From positions 2,666,001 to 2,730,000 of the forward strand of contig NZ_CP119546.1 in NCBI RefSeq assembly GCF_029277985.1: a DNA stretch of 64,000 nt, read 5' to 3'. The notes under the pieces are model-generated. The model was not told the origin of the DNA. It made no database searches and worked only from the letters and a program-made list of their open reading frames with translations. Shown in pieces: positions 49,258-58,803 of the stretch. Positions within the stretch are counted from its first letter, which is position 1; the number at the start of each line of letters is the position of its first letter. The DNA is from Providencia stuartii. GTDB lineage: Bacteria > Pseudomonadota > Gammaproteobacteria > Enterobacterales > Enterobacteriaceae. The translations under genes were made by a program, and so were the position numbers.

Positions 49258-49566
49258 ATGGAACCGATACAGAATTTCAACCCTTATTTACCTGCTAATC
49301 ATCAGATTATACCTGCACGTGAAGGCGGTAAAGGGCAAATCCAGTCGCCTGGTACAGCACCCAATATTATTTGGCAAACTCGTTCACGGCTCCCCGATGA
49401 ATACGAAGTCGCACTCATTGCCGCATTAGAGACCCTATTTGATTCCGGTATTGAGACTCTCGAACAAATCATCAGTGCACTCAATCAAAAACACGTGTTT
49501 GATAGGCAAGGCCAACCATGGAATGAGGCAAGTTTCCGCGAATTTCTCCAAGTAAATGGGTATTAA
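49258..49566 (+). CDS. Small recombinase-like helix-turn-helix protein
   Basis: 102 residues. The N-terminus (FNPYLPANHQIIPAREGGKGQIQSPGTAPNIIWQTRSR) is followed by a helical part with EALETLFDSGIETLEQIISALNQKHVFDRQGQPWNEASFREFLQVNGY, like the helix-turn-helix found in serine recombinases. There is no catalytic domain. It starts 2 bases after the ferredoxin stop. Such small proteins recur next to Rieske oxygenases, but the role is unknown to me. Confidence 0.75.
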   Translation: MEPIQNFNPYLPANHQIIPAREGGKGQIQSPGTAPNIIWQTRSRLPDEYEVALIAALETLFDSGIETLEQIISALNQKHVFDRQGQPWNEASFREFLQVNGY

Positions 49567-49629
49567 TTCACTGCCGCTAGCGCAGAAATAATAATAAAGA
49601 ATGATACCGCTGATAACAGGAAGCAAATT

Positions 49630-50667
49630 ATGACAACTAATACACAACCTCAGAACTATCAAGATTATTTAGACATTGGCCTTAGAGGCCAGTGGTACCC
49701 TGTTTTATCCAGCTGGGAAGTCACCAGTAATCCGATCGGAATTACTCGCTTAGAAGAGCAAATTGTTTTATGGCGAGACCAACAAGGTCAAATTCACGCA
49801 TTGGAAGACCGTTGCCCACATCGCGGCGCTCGTTTATCGATGGGATGGAACCTTGGTGAACGTATCGCTTGCTGGTATCACGGTGTTGAGGTGGGAGGTG
49901 ATGGCGTTGTTAAAGATGTGCCGGCTGTTAATCAATGCCCATTAGAAGGCCAAAAATGCCTAAAAACTTATCCAGTTCAAGAGTGTCATGGCGCGATTTT
50001 TCTTTATTTCGCCATCGCCGATGAAACACCACCGCAGCTCGCATTCCCTGAAGAGCTTGCTGATAGTGAAAACCATAGCCACTTTTTATGTACTGCAACT
50101 TGGCATTGTAATTATCAATATGCACTGGAAAACGTCATGGATCCAATGCATGGCACTTATTTACACTCCTCTTCACATTCCATGGCTGACGGTGACAAAC
50201 AGTCTGAAATGATCTTAGAACCGACCCAAAATGGTTTTATCTTTCGCAAAAATGACCAAATGGGTGTCAATTTTGACTGGGTAGAGTTCGCGAGCACCGG
50301 CGCTAATTGGCTTCGACTCTCTATCCCTTACCAAAAGCGTTTCGGGCCCGGTGGCCATTTTTGGATTATCGGTATGGTCGTGCCTGAAGATAGAGACAAT
50401 ACCCGAGTCTTCTTCTGGCGTATCCGTAAAGTTAAAGATTGGCAACGAGATCTTTGGCGTTTTATGTACCGCAACCGCCTAGAGGGCTTGCACTGGGATG
50501 TTTTAGAACAAGACAGAGTTATTCTTGAAAATATGGCGCCTAATGCACGTCAGCGTGAATTCCTCTACCAACATGATGTCGGGTTATCGCGTCTTCGTCG
50601 AATTATGCAACGTGAAGCCAAAAAACAATTTGACCAAATCTACAAAGAGGAAACGTCAAATGCATGA
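49630..50667 (+). CDS. Rieske aromatic ring-hydroxylating oxygenase, alpha subunit
   Basis: 345 residues. The Rieske motif is CPHRGARLSMG (Cys62, His64) and CWYHGVEV (Cys81, His84); the mononuclear iron site is ENVMDPMHGTYLH with Asp171, His174 and His179. Length and absence of a beta subunit place it with the single-component VanA/PobA-like oxygenases. It hydroxylates or demethylates an aromatic ring with O2, using electrons from the ferredoxin. AGGAAGC precedes the start; its end overlaps the next gene by 8 bases. Confidence 0.92.
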   Translation: MTTNTQPQNYQDYLDIGLRGQWYPVLSSWEVTSNPIGITRLEEQIVLWRDQQGQIHALEDRCPHRGARLSMGWNLGERIACWYHGVEVGGDGVVKDVPAVNQCPLEGQKCLKTYPVQECHGAIFLYFAIADETPPQLAFPEELADSENHSHFLCTATWHCNYQYALENVMDPMHGTYLHSSSHSMADGDKQSEMILEPTQNGFIFRKNDQMGVNFDWVEFASTGANWLRLSIPYQKRFGPGGHFWIIGMVVPEDRDNTRVFFWRIRKVKDWQRDLWRFMYRNRLEGLHWDVLEQDRVILENMAPNARQREFLYQHDVGLSRLRRIMQREAKKQFDQIYKEETSNA

Positions 50668-51415
50668 TTTGTTGGCAGGCAAACGTATTGTGATCACCGG
50701 CGCAGCGAGAGGGCTAGGGTTTGATTTTGCCAAAGCGATTGCTCAACAAGGAGCGCAAGTGGTGCTTTGCGATATCCTCAGTGATCGCTTGCAACAAAGC
50801 GTTGCTCAGCTACGTCAAGAAGGTTTGGCTGCCGATGGATTGACTCTGGATATTGCCGATCCCAAAGCGATAGAGGATGTATTCCAGACTATTGGTCAGC
50901 AAGGCAAGATAGACGGCTTGATTAATAACGCAGCCCTCGCAACAGGCGTAGGGGGTAAGACATTAGAAGAGTACGACCTAGAGTTATGGGATCGTGTTAT
51001 GACGGTCAATGTGAAAGGAACTTGGCTCGTGACCAAAGCCGCGCTGCCTTTTTTGCGCCAGAGTAACAATGCCAAGATCGTGAATATCGCCTCCGATACG
51101 GCATTATGGGGTGCCCCTAAACTCATGGCTTATGTTGCGAGCAAAGGAGCCATTATCAGCATGACACGTTCTATGGCAAGAGAGCTGGGTGAACAACGAA
51201 TTTGTGTCAATGCTATCGCCCCTGGGTTAACCAAAGTTGAAGCCACTGAATATGTTCCTGTGGAGCGCCACCAGCTATACGAAAATGGGCGAGCTCTTCA
51301 AGGTGAACAAAAACCTGAAGACGTCACTGGTACGGTTTTATATTTGCTGTCACCGCTGGCCAATTTCGTCACTGGACAACTCATCCCTGTGAATGGTGGT
51401 TTTGTATTTAACTAA
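50660..51415 (+). CDS. Short-chain dehydrogenase/reductase (cis-dihydrodiol type candidate)
   Basis: 251 residues. The Rossmann motif is TGAARGLG, NNAA lies near 89-92, and the catalytic triad is Ser145, Tyr158 and Lys162 (YVASK). I start it at the ATG at 50660, overlapping the oxygenase end; AGAGGAAA precedes it. The longer frame merely reads through the oxygenase gene. A role in re-aromatising a dihydrodiol is inferred from position only. Confidence 0.88.
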   Translation: MHDLLAGKRIVITGAARGLGFDFAKAIAQQGAQVVLCDILSDRLQQSVAQLRQEGLAADGLTLDIADPKAIEDVFQTIGQQGKIDGLINNAALATGVGGKTLEEYDLELWDRVMTVNVKGTWLVTKAALPFLRQSNNAKIVNIASDTALWGAPKLMAYVASKGAIISMTRSMARELGEQRICVNAIAPGLTKVEATEYVPVERHQLYENGRALQGEQKPEDVTGTVLYLLSPLANFVTGQLIPVNGGFVFN

Positions 51416-51447
51416 AGGCGCCGCTTTAATGCGGGGAGGTTAAGGAT

Positions 51448-52224
51448 TTGAGTTCAACATGCAAGTATTTGATCCCGGGTCTGGAAAAAGGATTGCAGCT
51501 TTTGTTACTCCTCGCACAACAGCACCGCGAGCTAACCTTCGCTGAGATTTTACGCCTAGTTGATATGCCAAAAGCCACTGCTTATCGCGCGATACAGACG
51601 TTAGTACATTTAGATTTTATTGAGCAACACCCACGAACTGGGGCTTTTTCACTTGGTCGCAAAGTACTTAGCTTAGGGTTGGGCTATATCGCGTCACTGG
51701 ATCTTACACAATTAGGTCAACCCATTATTGAACAATTGCGTGACCGTAGCCAATGTAACAGCCATTTAGTCATACGTGATGGGCGTGACATTATTTACAT
51801 TGCTCGGGTCAGTGGCGCAGAGTCAAAAATTAACCATGTCAGCGTGGGAACACGTTTATTAGCTCATCGAACATCACTTGGTCGTATGTTACTCAGTGGA
51901 TTGAGGCGAGAGGAATTTGATGCTCTCTACCCCGATGATGAATTACCGGATGATGCAGGCAGTAAACAAGCGTTTTGGGCAATGATCCAAGCGGATAGAT
52001 TACGTGGCTACGTGATTGGAGAATCATTTTATCGCCGAGGCATCTCCTCGATTGTTTATCCTGTTTTCAATCGTGATAACGGTGTGGAAGCTGTGATCAG
52101 TATTATGGTTCCTATGGATACCATCCCTGTACAGGAACGACAACGGCTACAGAATGAAGTGAGCAGCGCCGCGCAAAAACTTACTGAGTTTATAGGTGGT
52201 ATGACATCCGCTAAAGCGATATAG
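51448..52224 (+). CDS. IclR family transcriptional regulator
   Basis: 258 residues. The winged helix is LEKGLQLLLLLAQQHRELTFAEILRLVDMPKATAYRAIQTLVHLDFIEQ (about 12-60), followed by the GAF-like effector domain with SHLVIRDGRDIIYIARV and GTRLLAHRTSLGRMLLSGL. The start is a TTG behind GGGGAGG. It is the probable regulator of the island, being the only one in it. Its likely sites are the palindromes before the first gene. Confidence 0.9.
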   Translation: MSSTCKYLIPGLEKGLQLLLLLAQQHRELTFAEILRLVDMPKATAYRAIQTLVHLDFIEQHPRTGAFSLGRKVLSLGLGYIASLDLTQLGQPIIEQLRDRSQCNSHLVIRDGRDIIYIARVSGAESKINHVSVGTRLLAHRTSLGRMLLSGLRREEFDALYPDDELPDDAGSKQAFWAMIQADRLRGYVIGESFYRRGISSIVYPVFNRDNGVEAVISIMVPMDTIPVQERQRLQNEVSSAAQKLTEFIGGMTSAKAI

Positions 52225-52333
52225 CGTTACCCATAAAAAAATCAAACATTAGGTTTATTGCCATAAGCCTCGGGTTTCTGCTTGCCCAAAATCAAGGTGG
52301 GCAATAACAAATGCATACATAGAGGGTCAAATT

Positions 52334-53260
52334 ATGTCAGTCATTGGTATTGAAAAATTAGAATTTGGTGTGGATAACATTGCCGATTGTCAGCAATTTT
52401 TACAGGATTTCGGTCTGCAAGCATCACCCAATACCCCTTCTTATTTTACAACACTGTCCGGTGCTAGCGTGACATTATCAGCCATTGATGATCCCCGCTT
52501 ACCCACCCCATTTGAATCCGGTTCGACCTTACGCCGAATCACTTGGGGCGTGAATACTCGTGCAGAACTTGAACACATTATTCAACAAATCGAAAACAGC
52601 CCAAATTTCCAATTGACGCCTGATGGCGCACAATGCCTTGATCCGAATGGAATGACTGTCGCTTTTTGTATCACGCAACAACAACAAGTCTCCGTTGATA
52701 TTTCGCCCATCAACCAATGGGGGGATATTCGTCGTATTGATGCACCAAGCCCTGTTTACGACAAAGCCACCCCTATTAATATTGGTCATGTCGTCTTTTT
52801 TGTTGATGACCTAGCAGCAACAGAAGCGTTTTATTGCGATAAGCTCGGTTTTCAAGTCTCTGATCGCTATATCGATCGTGCCGTTTTTTTACGCACGCAA
52901 GTTAATGGCTGCCATCACAATTTATTTTTACTCAAACTCCCTCATCGTGGGCGTGGTTTGAATCACGTAGCCTTCACCGTTCGCGATATCCACGAGGTTA
53001 TTGGCGGCGGTCTCGCAATGAATCGGCAACAATGGAGCACCTTTATCGGTCCCGGTCGTCACCCTATTTCGTCAGCCTATTTCTGGTATGTCAATAGCCC
53101 AACTGGCGGGGCTTTTGAGTACTACACCAATGACGATTATTTAACCGAAAAATGGCAACCACGTGAACTTGAACACTCCCTCGTTTCCTTTACCGAATGG
53201 GCTGTGGAAGGCGGTATCGACCATGAAACTCGTCGACAAGTGAAAAAAGGTCAGGGGTGA
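52334..53260 (+). CDS. Extradiol-type VOC dioxygenase
   Basis: 308 residues in two VOC modules. The C-terminal module carries the metal ligands His152 (IGHVVFFVDD), His211 (LNHVAFTV) and Glu262 (GGAFEYYT). This 2-His-1-Glu layout and length match BphC-like type I extradiol dioxygenases. It would cleave the catechol made upstream. GAGGG precedes the start; the reductase begins 4 bases after its stop. The substrate is unknown. Confidence 0.88.
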   Translation: MSVIGIEKLEFGVDNIADCQQFLQDFGLQASPNTPSYFTTLSGASVTLSAIDDPRLPTPFESGSTLRRITWGVNTRAELEHIIQQIENSPNFQLTPDGAQCLDPNGMTVAFCITQQQQVSVDISPINQWGDIRRIDAPSPVYDKATPINIGHVVFFVDDLAATEAFYCDKLGFQVSDRYIDRAVFLRTQVNGCHHNLFLLKLPHRGRGLNHVAFTVRDIHEVIGGGLAMNRQQWSTFIGPGRHPISSAYFWYVNSPTGGAFEYYTNDDYLTEKWQPRELEHSLVSFTEWAVEGGIDHETRRQVKKGQG

Positions 53261-53264
53261 AGCG

Positions 53265-54479
53265 ATGAAACCATTAATTGAAGGCGGTATCGTGATTATC
53301 GGTGGTGGACAAGCCGGAGGCTGGGCAGCCAAAACATTACGGGACCAAGGTTATCAAGGGCGTTTATCCGTTATTAGTGATGAACCACATGATTTCTATG
53401 AACGACCACCGTTATCAAAAGCAGCCCTTGTTCAAGAAAACACCACATTATCACGTCTATTCAGTGAAGAAGAAACCAAGGCGTTAAATTTAACGTGGTA
53501 TCGCCCTATTCGGGCCACTGGCATTGATAGCGAGAAAAAACAGGTTCAACTCAGTGATGGACGCGGCTTAACATTTGATAAGCTATTGATTGCTACAGGC
53601 GGGCGGCCTCGCTACCTTTCCTCTGCTTGGCAGTCCCACCCACGAGTATTTGCCCTTCGCTCTTGGGATGACGGGCAAAAATTACGCCGCGCGCTATTAT
53701 CAGCCAAAAAAATTGCCATTATTGGTGGTGGATGGATAGGTTTAGAAGTCGCTGCCTCCGCACGCCTAATGGGGATCGATGTCACTATTTTTGAACGCCA
53801 AGAGCGTTTATGTCAGCGAAGTGTGCCCAGCAGCGTATCAAACGCATTAGCCCTACGCCACCAACAAGCTGGCGTGAATGTTATTACCGATTGCGGTGAA
53901 ATTTTACTTGATGAAAATACAGACGAACTCTGTATTCGCTGTGCAACGCGGCCTAACCAATCATTTGACCTTGCCGTCATGGGAATTGGTGTTGAATTAA
54001 ATCTTGAATTAGCGGCTCAGGCAGGCCTTGAATTAACCCATGGCATCGTTGTCAACGGACAGGGGCAAACCTCACACCCTGATATTTATGCCGCTGGCGA
54101 TGTCGCTTGTCACCCCACGTTATCCCTTTGTTTGCAATCTTGGGCTTATGCACAGAACCAAGCCATTAGCACCGCAAAGGCCATGCTTAACCACCATAGT
54201 GAAGGGTTTAATGAGCTCGCGTGGCTATGGTCAGACCAATACCAAGATAATATCCAGATTTTAGGAGTCCCTACTTCACAGGCAACCCAACATATTCAAC
54301 GAATAACGCCAACGTCCGAAGTGCATTTTTCACTGAATAATGACAATGAATTAGTTCAAATGGTCGCATTTAACGATGCTCGCACCATTAAATTAGGCAA
54401 AAGGTGGATGCAAAACAGCCGTCAATTATCCCCTTTAGAGCTAGCTGATCCTCAATTTTCACTCATGTCACTGAAGTAA
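53265..54479 (+). CDS. FAD-dependent ferredoxin reductase of the oxygenase system
   Basis: 404 residues. Two dinucleotide folds are visible: IIGGGQAGGWAAKTL at the N-terminus (FAD) and IIGGGWIGLEVAASARLMG (NADH), followed by IYAAGDVACHP. This is the HcaD/BphA4 type of reductase with a C-terminal domain. It passes electrons from NADH to the Rieske ferredoxin at 48941. Confidence 0.92.
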   Translation: MKPLIEGGIVIIGGGQAGGWAAKTLRDQGYQGRLSVISDEPHDFYERPPLSKAALVQENTTLSRLFSEEETKALNLTWYRPIRATGIDSEKKQVQLSDGRGLTFDKLLIATGGRPRYLSSAWQSHPRVFALRSWDDGQKLRRALLSAKKIAIIGGGWIGLEVAASARLMGIDVTIFERQERLCQRSVPSSVSNALALRHQQAGVNVITDCGEILLDENTDELCIRCATRPNQSFDLAVMGIGVELNLELAAQAGLELTHGIVVNGQGQTSHPDIYAAGDVACHPTLSLCLQSWAYAQNQAISTAKAMLNHHSEGFNELAWLWSDQYQDNIQILGVPTSQATQHIQRITPTSEVHFSLNNDNELVQMVAFNDARTIKLGKRWMQNSRQLSPLELADPQFSLMSLK

Positions 54480-54501
54480 ATGTACAGACAGGAGACATAC
54501 T

Positions 54502-55776
54502 ATGGCAAATCAATCAATATCTGTGCCCTCAGTGACACAAACCGGTGAAACAGCTACCCAACACACAGAAAAAGTGAATTGGCTCATCCCAATCGCTCTA
54601 TTTTCCTGTGTATTGCTAGCCTTTTTCGACAAAATCAGCATCGCCGCTTTATTTTCTGATGAACAATTCCAAAAAGCATTAGGGATTGATTTTGATCCAA
54701 CTCGTCTTGGATTGTTGATGAGTGCTTTTCTGTTTTCTTATGGTATTTCATCCATGCTACTCAGTGGTATTGGCGATAAATTTCATCCAACAAAAATGCT
54801 ACTGTTTATGATTAGCAGTTGGTGTATTTTGATGATTTTTATGGGCTTTACCCATCACTACACAACGATGGTTGTCTTACGTGTCTTACTGGGCATTGCT
54901 GAAGGCCCCTTACTGGCGATTTCTTATGCCATTGTTCGTCGCACCTTTCCACAAAAAATGCAAGCAAGAGCGACAATGCTTTGGTTATTAGGTACACCGA
55001 TTGGTGCCGCACTCGGTTTTCCTATTTCTATCTATTTACTGCACAGTTTTGGCTGGCAAAGCACCTTTTTTGTTATGGCGGCTTTCACGGTGCCTGTGTG
55101 GTGGCTTGTCGTTATTGGTATTCGCCACCCTAATTTAGTCAATCAACACGCTAAAAAAGTTGATGGAAAAGTATCCATTACCGAACTTGCTGAAGCCAAA
55201 ACACAACGCAACATCCTCTTACGCAATAGCCATTTTTGGATTATCTGCTTATTTAATATTGCGTTCCTCGTTTATCTATGGGGAATGAATGGCTGGTTAC
55301 CCAGTTATTTAATCAAGGGTAAATCCATCAATTTAGAGCATGCAGGGATCCTTTCTTCTCTCCCCTTTATCGCCATGTTGTTTGGTGAAGCGATAGGCGC
55401 ATGGCTTTCAGATCGTTATGACCGTCGCGCTCTGGTTTGCTTTATCTCATTGCTAGGCGCCGTCGCTGGATTGGCAGGCGTGTTATTCCTAAGTACGACC
55501 TACAGCATCATTTTAATGATGGCTTTTAGCATGTTCATGTGGGGGGCGGGAGCACCCAATATTTTTGCACTACTCGCCAAAGCCACACAGAAACAAGTCA
55601 GCGCACTCGCTGGTGGCATATTTAATGGACTCGGCAATCTTGCTGGCGCGGCAGCACCGTTATTGATGGGGGTATTAATCACACTGACCCACGATATGGA
55701 TAGCGGCCTACTATTTATCGTCATTATCGGTTTAATCGGTAGCGTCTTGTTGCTACCTATCATCAAAAAATACTGA
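54502..55776 (+). CDS. MFS transporter of the aromatic island
   Basis: 424 residues with twelve membrane segments. The motif GDKFHPTKML after segment 2 and LLGIAEGPLLAISYAIVRRTFP are MFS-typical, and the layout fits the anion:cation symporter (aromatic acid) group. It probably imports the substrate. GGAGACA precedes the start. Confidence 0.88.
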   Translation: MANQSISVPSVTQTGETATQHTEKVNWLIPIALFSCVLLAFFDKISIAALFSDEQFQKALGIDFDPTRLGLLMSAFLFSYGISSMLLSGIGDKFHPTKMLLFMISSWCILMIFMGFTHHYTTMVVLRVLLGIAEGPLLAISYAIVRRTFPQKMQARATMLWLLGTPIGAALGFPISIYLLHSFGWQSTFFVMAAFTVPVWWLVVIGIRHPNLVNQHAKKVDGKVSITELAEAKTQRNILLRNSHFWIICLFNIAFLVYLWGMNGWLPSYLIKGKSINLEHAGILSSLPFIAMLFGEAIGAWLSDRYDRRALVCFISLLGAVAGLAGVLFLSTTYSIILMMAFSMFMWGAGAPNIFALLAKATQKQVSALAGGIFNGLGNLAGAAAPLLMGVLITLTHDMDSGLLFIVIIGLIGSVLLLPIIKKY

Positions 55777-55806
55777 TTTTACTACTCAATATCCGGAGAT
55801 ATCACT

Positions 55807-56322
55807 ATGTCACAACAAGCCCAAATAAAACCACAAGACACCTCGATGGCAGATTGGGTTGAATCACGCATCGCCCGCTTCGAAGGTCGTAAATATGATT
55901 GGAACGCGTTGAAATTTCAGGCTGATTTTGATCCCAAATATCGCCGTGCACAAATGCGCTACATCGGTACAGGCGCGACAGGTGTTGCTAACGATGTAAA
56001 TACCGTTCCCGCTGAAAATTTTACCTTTTCAACAATGGTTCTTCCCTCAAAATGTGAGGGCCCTCTTCACTTACACCCTGATGTTGAAGAGGTTTTCTTC
56101 ATGCTAAAAGGAACAATTACCCTATTCATTAAGGATGGTGATGAAGAATATGAAACGATACTTAAAGAGCGCGACCTGATTTCAGTTCCAGCAGGTATTT
56201 ATCGCGGCCTATTCAACCATGGTGAAGAAGAAGCATTAATGTGCGTCATGATTGGTACACCAAAACCTGCGATTCCAACCTATCCAGACGATCATCCATT
56301 ATCAAAAGTGAAACGTGGTTAA
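55807..56322 (+). CDS. Cupin domain protein
   Basis: 171 residues. The cupin core has GPLHLHPDVEEVFFMLKGTITLFIKDG (HxH...E) and a later His in FNHGEEEALMCVMIG. The metal-binding residues suggest an enzyme such as a dioxygenase, isomerase or hydrolase on an intermediate. The family is too general to say which. It lies between the transporter and the hydrolase. Confidence 0.85.
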   Translation: MSQQAQIKPQDTSMADWVESRIARFEGRKYDWNALKFQADFDPKYRRAQMRYIGTGATGVANDVNTVPAENFTFSTMVLPSKCEGPLHLHPDVEEVFFMLKGTITLFIKDGDEEYETILKERDLISVPAGIYRGLFNHGEEEALMCVMIGTPKPAIPTYPDDHPLSKVKRG

Positions 56323-56337
56323 CAGGAGAATTGAGTG

Positions 56338-57168
56338 ATGAAACTGCCTATTGAACAATTGCCAACTATTCGGTCCGCTGATTTTGGTCAATATCATGTT
56401 AACTGGCGTGAAGCAGGTGAAGGAGAAACTATCATTTTACTTCACGGTATCAGCTCTGGATCTGCATCGTGGATTTATCAACTGGCGGATTCATCACTGA
56501 CTCAACAATACCGACTACTCGCATGGGAGGCGCCGGGTTACCTCAATAGTCTAGCCCTGACGACCGACACACCAACAGCTAACGATTATGCAGAGGCATT
56601 AGTGGCTTTGATTGACTGTTTAGCTATTTCGCAAGTGGTGCTCGTTGGTCATTCCCTTGGTGCCATTATAGCCAGTGCATTTGCGGCAAAATACCCACAG
56701 CGTATTAAAGGATTACTATTAGCTAACCCAGCGCAAGGTTATGGAACTAAAGACAAAACGGAACAAAAACAAGTTTATGAACAAAGACAGACTATCGTCT
56801 TCAATTCCGGGATTGAAAATTATGCGCAACAACGTGCAGCCGCCTTGTTAAGCCCAACAGCCAGTGAGCAACAAATAGATTGGGTTAGGCAGACGATGCG
56901 TAAACTCAATCCTAAAGGATTCTTAGCGGCGGCTTGGATGCTGGCATACGATGATATTAATCGTTATCTCAGCCATTATTCTGGTCCACTCCAGATGCTA
57001 GTAGGCCTTGATGATACCATTACGCCGCCTCAAAAAGTCCAAGCGATCGCTCAACAACAAGGTTGTTCACTCGTCTATATCGAACAGGCTGGACATGCAA
57101 GCTATCTCGATGCATCTCAGCCATTTAATCATTACCTGAAACAATTTTTGGCGACTCTGCCGTTGTAG
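56338..57168 (+). CDS. Alpha/beta hydrolase (meta-cleavage product hydrolase candidate)
   Basis: 276 residues. The nucleophile elbow is VGHSLGAI with Ser106, and the acid and His lie in LDDTITPP and GHASYLD near the C-terminus. IILLHGISSGSASW is the oxyanion-hole segment. The size fits BphD/MhpC-type hydrolases, which split the ring-opened product. An in-frame GTG one codon earlier is also possible. Confidence 0.87.
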   Translation: MKLPIEQLPTIRSADFGQYHVNWREAGEGETIILLHGISSGSASWIYQLADSSLTQQYRLLAWEAPGYLNSLALTTDTPTANDYAEALVALIDCLAISQVVLVGHSLGAIIASAFAAKYPQRIKGLLLANPAQGYGTKDKTEQKQVYEQRQTIVFNSGIENYAQQRAAALLSPTASEQQIDWVRQTMRKLNPKGFLAAAWMLAYDDINRYLSHYSGPLQMLVGLDDTITPPQKVQAIAQQQGCSLVYIEQAGHASYLDASQPFNHYLKQFLATLPL

Positions 57169-57190
57169 AAGTTTAATTAAGGAAAGCGCT

Positions 57191-57985
57191 ATGAATTTAC
57201 AGCTAAAAAATCGTGTTGCCGTCGTCACCGGTGGCAGTTCAGGGATTGGATTAGCGACCGTTCAATTATTGCTCGAAGAGGGATGTAAAGTGGCTTTCTG
57301 TGGGCGTAATCAAGACAAATTGATGCAAACACTCACGATGTTACAAGCTGATTATCCACAAGCGGAGCTTCTTGCTGTCTGCTGTGATGTTATGGATAAA
57401 ACACAAACAGAAGCCTTTGCACAACAAGTAAAATCGCACTTTGGCCAAGCTGATTTACTGATCAATAATGCGGGACAAGGGTATGTCGCTCACTATGCCG
57501 ACACGCCCGAAGAGGCATGGTTACACGAGGCCCAACTAAAATTATTTGGCGTCATTAACCCCGTTAATGCATTTATGACATTATTGGAGCAATCTGAGAT
57601 TGCCTCCATTACTTGTGTCAATTCACTGTTAGCCTTACAACCAGAACCTCACATGGTAGCAACCTCTGCTGCACGTGCAGCATTACTCAACCTCACTCTA
57701 AACCTATCAAAAACCCTCTTACCAAAAGGCATCCGTGTGAATTCTATTTTGCTCGGCATGGTTGAATCAGAGCAGTGGCGGCGCCGTTTTGAACAGCGCA
57801 GTGATAAAAGTCTTAATTGGGAAAGTTGGATTGGCGAGATTGCCCAAAAACGCGGTATTCCAATGCAACGCCTTGGTAAACCTGAAGAGCCAGCTAGAGC
57901 TCTCGTCTTTTTAGCTTCACCAATGACTTCTTTTACCTCAGGTGCGGCATTGGATGTTTCAGGTGGTTTCTGCCATCACATTTAA
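57191..57985 (+). CDS. SDR family protein with an altered active site
   Basis: 264 residues. The cofactor motif TGGSSGIG and NNAG (92-95) are intact, and Ser145 is in place (CVNSLLAL). In the usual Tyr-x-x-x-Lys position the sequence is ATSAAR, so the catalytic Tyr is replaced by Thr158 and the Lys by Arg162. The classical proton relay is therefore missing. It may use a different mechanism, bind without catalysis or carry out another reaction. It is spaced 22 bases after the hydrolase. Confidence 0.87.
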   Translation: MNLQLKNRVAVVTGGSSGIGLATVQLLLEEGCKVAFCGRNQDKLMQTLTMLQADYPQAELLAVCCDVMDKTQTEAFAQQVKSHFGQADLLINNAGQGYVAHYADTPEEAWLHEAQLKLFGVINPVNAFMTLLEQSEIASITCVNSLLALQPEPHMVATSAARAALLNLTLNLSKTLLPKGIRVNSILLGMVESEQWRRRFEQRSDKSLNWESWIGEIAQKRGIPMQRLGKPEEPARALVFLASPMTSFTSGAALDVSGGFCHHI

Positions 57986-57995
57986 AGGAATTATG

Positions 57996-58790
57996 ATGAA
58001 AACATTAATGCTGATCGGATATGGTGCAATGGCCAATGAAGTAATTAGTCGCTTACCCAAAGGCATTGAATTGCGTTGGATAGTGGCAAGAGAACATCAT
58101 CATCCTGATATCCAACAACGCTTTCAAAACCGTGTGACGCCACTCAGCTCGCCGACTCAGGCCATACAACAACCTGATTTGGTTCTAGAGTGTGCAAGTC
58201 AACAAGCTGTAAAACAATATGCTGCCAAAATATTAGAAAAGGGGTGGACACTCGCGATTATTTCAACCGGTGCTCTTGCTGATGCGCAATTCGCTGACAC
58301 TCTCCGTCATCAAGCTCACCAGCATCAAGGCACATTGATACCCTTATCAGGTGCGGTTGCTGGATTGGATGGCCTACGCTGCGCAAAAGAAGCCACGATC
58401 AATCAAGTGACCTACCAATCAAGAAAGAGCCCTGCCAGTTGGCGTAATGGCCCTGCTGAAAATTATATCGACCTTGATGCGGTTTCCGAACCGACGGTGT
58501 TTTTTAGTGGAACTGCACGAGAAGCGGCGTTGAAATTTCCTGCCAATGCCAATGTCGCAGCAACTGTCGCTCTTTATGGTATTGGCATGGATGAGACTAA
58601 AGTTGAGTTAATGGTTGATCCAATCACCACCCAAAATAGTCATCGCATCGATGTCTCGGGGGATTTCGGCCATTTTTGTATAGAACTAAACGGTAATCCG
58701 CTGCCTTTAAATGCCAAAACATCTTTGTTATCAGCATTAAGCGCCGTCGAAATTTGTCGTCGCATTGCAGAACAAAAAGCCATTATCTGA
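57996..58790 (+). CDS. Aspartate dehydrogenase-like (NadX/DUF108) oxidoreductase
   Basis: 264 residues. It begins MKTLMLIGYGAMANEVISRLP, an NAD-binding fold, and has a C-terminal DUF108 part with FPANANVAATVALYGIGMDETKVELMVDP, which matches aspartate dehydrogenases, including the active-site His region. These enzymes aminate or deaminate an oxo/amino acid, so the island may release or use ammonia. I take the second ATG of ATGATG, with AAAGGAA upstream. Confidence 0.85.
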   Translation: MKTLMLIGYGAMANEVISRLPKGIELRWIVAREHHHPDIQQRFQNRVTPLSSPTQAIQQPDLVLECASQQAVKQYAAKILEKGWTLAIISTGALADAQFADTLRHQAHQHQGTLIPLSGAVAGLDGLRCAKEATINQVTYQSRKSPASWRNGPAENYIDLDAVSEPTVFFSGTAREAALKFPANANVAATVALYGIGMDETKVELMVDPITTQNSHRIDVSGDFGHFCIELNGNPLPLNAKTSLLSALSAVEICRRIAEQKAII

Positions 58791-58803
58791 CTGGAGTAGG
58801 ACC

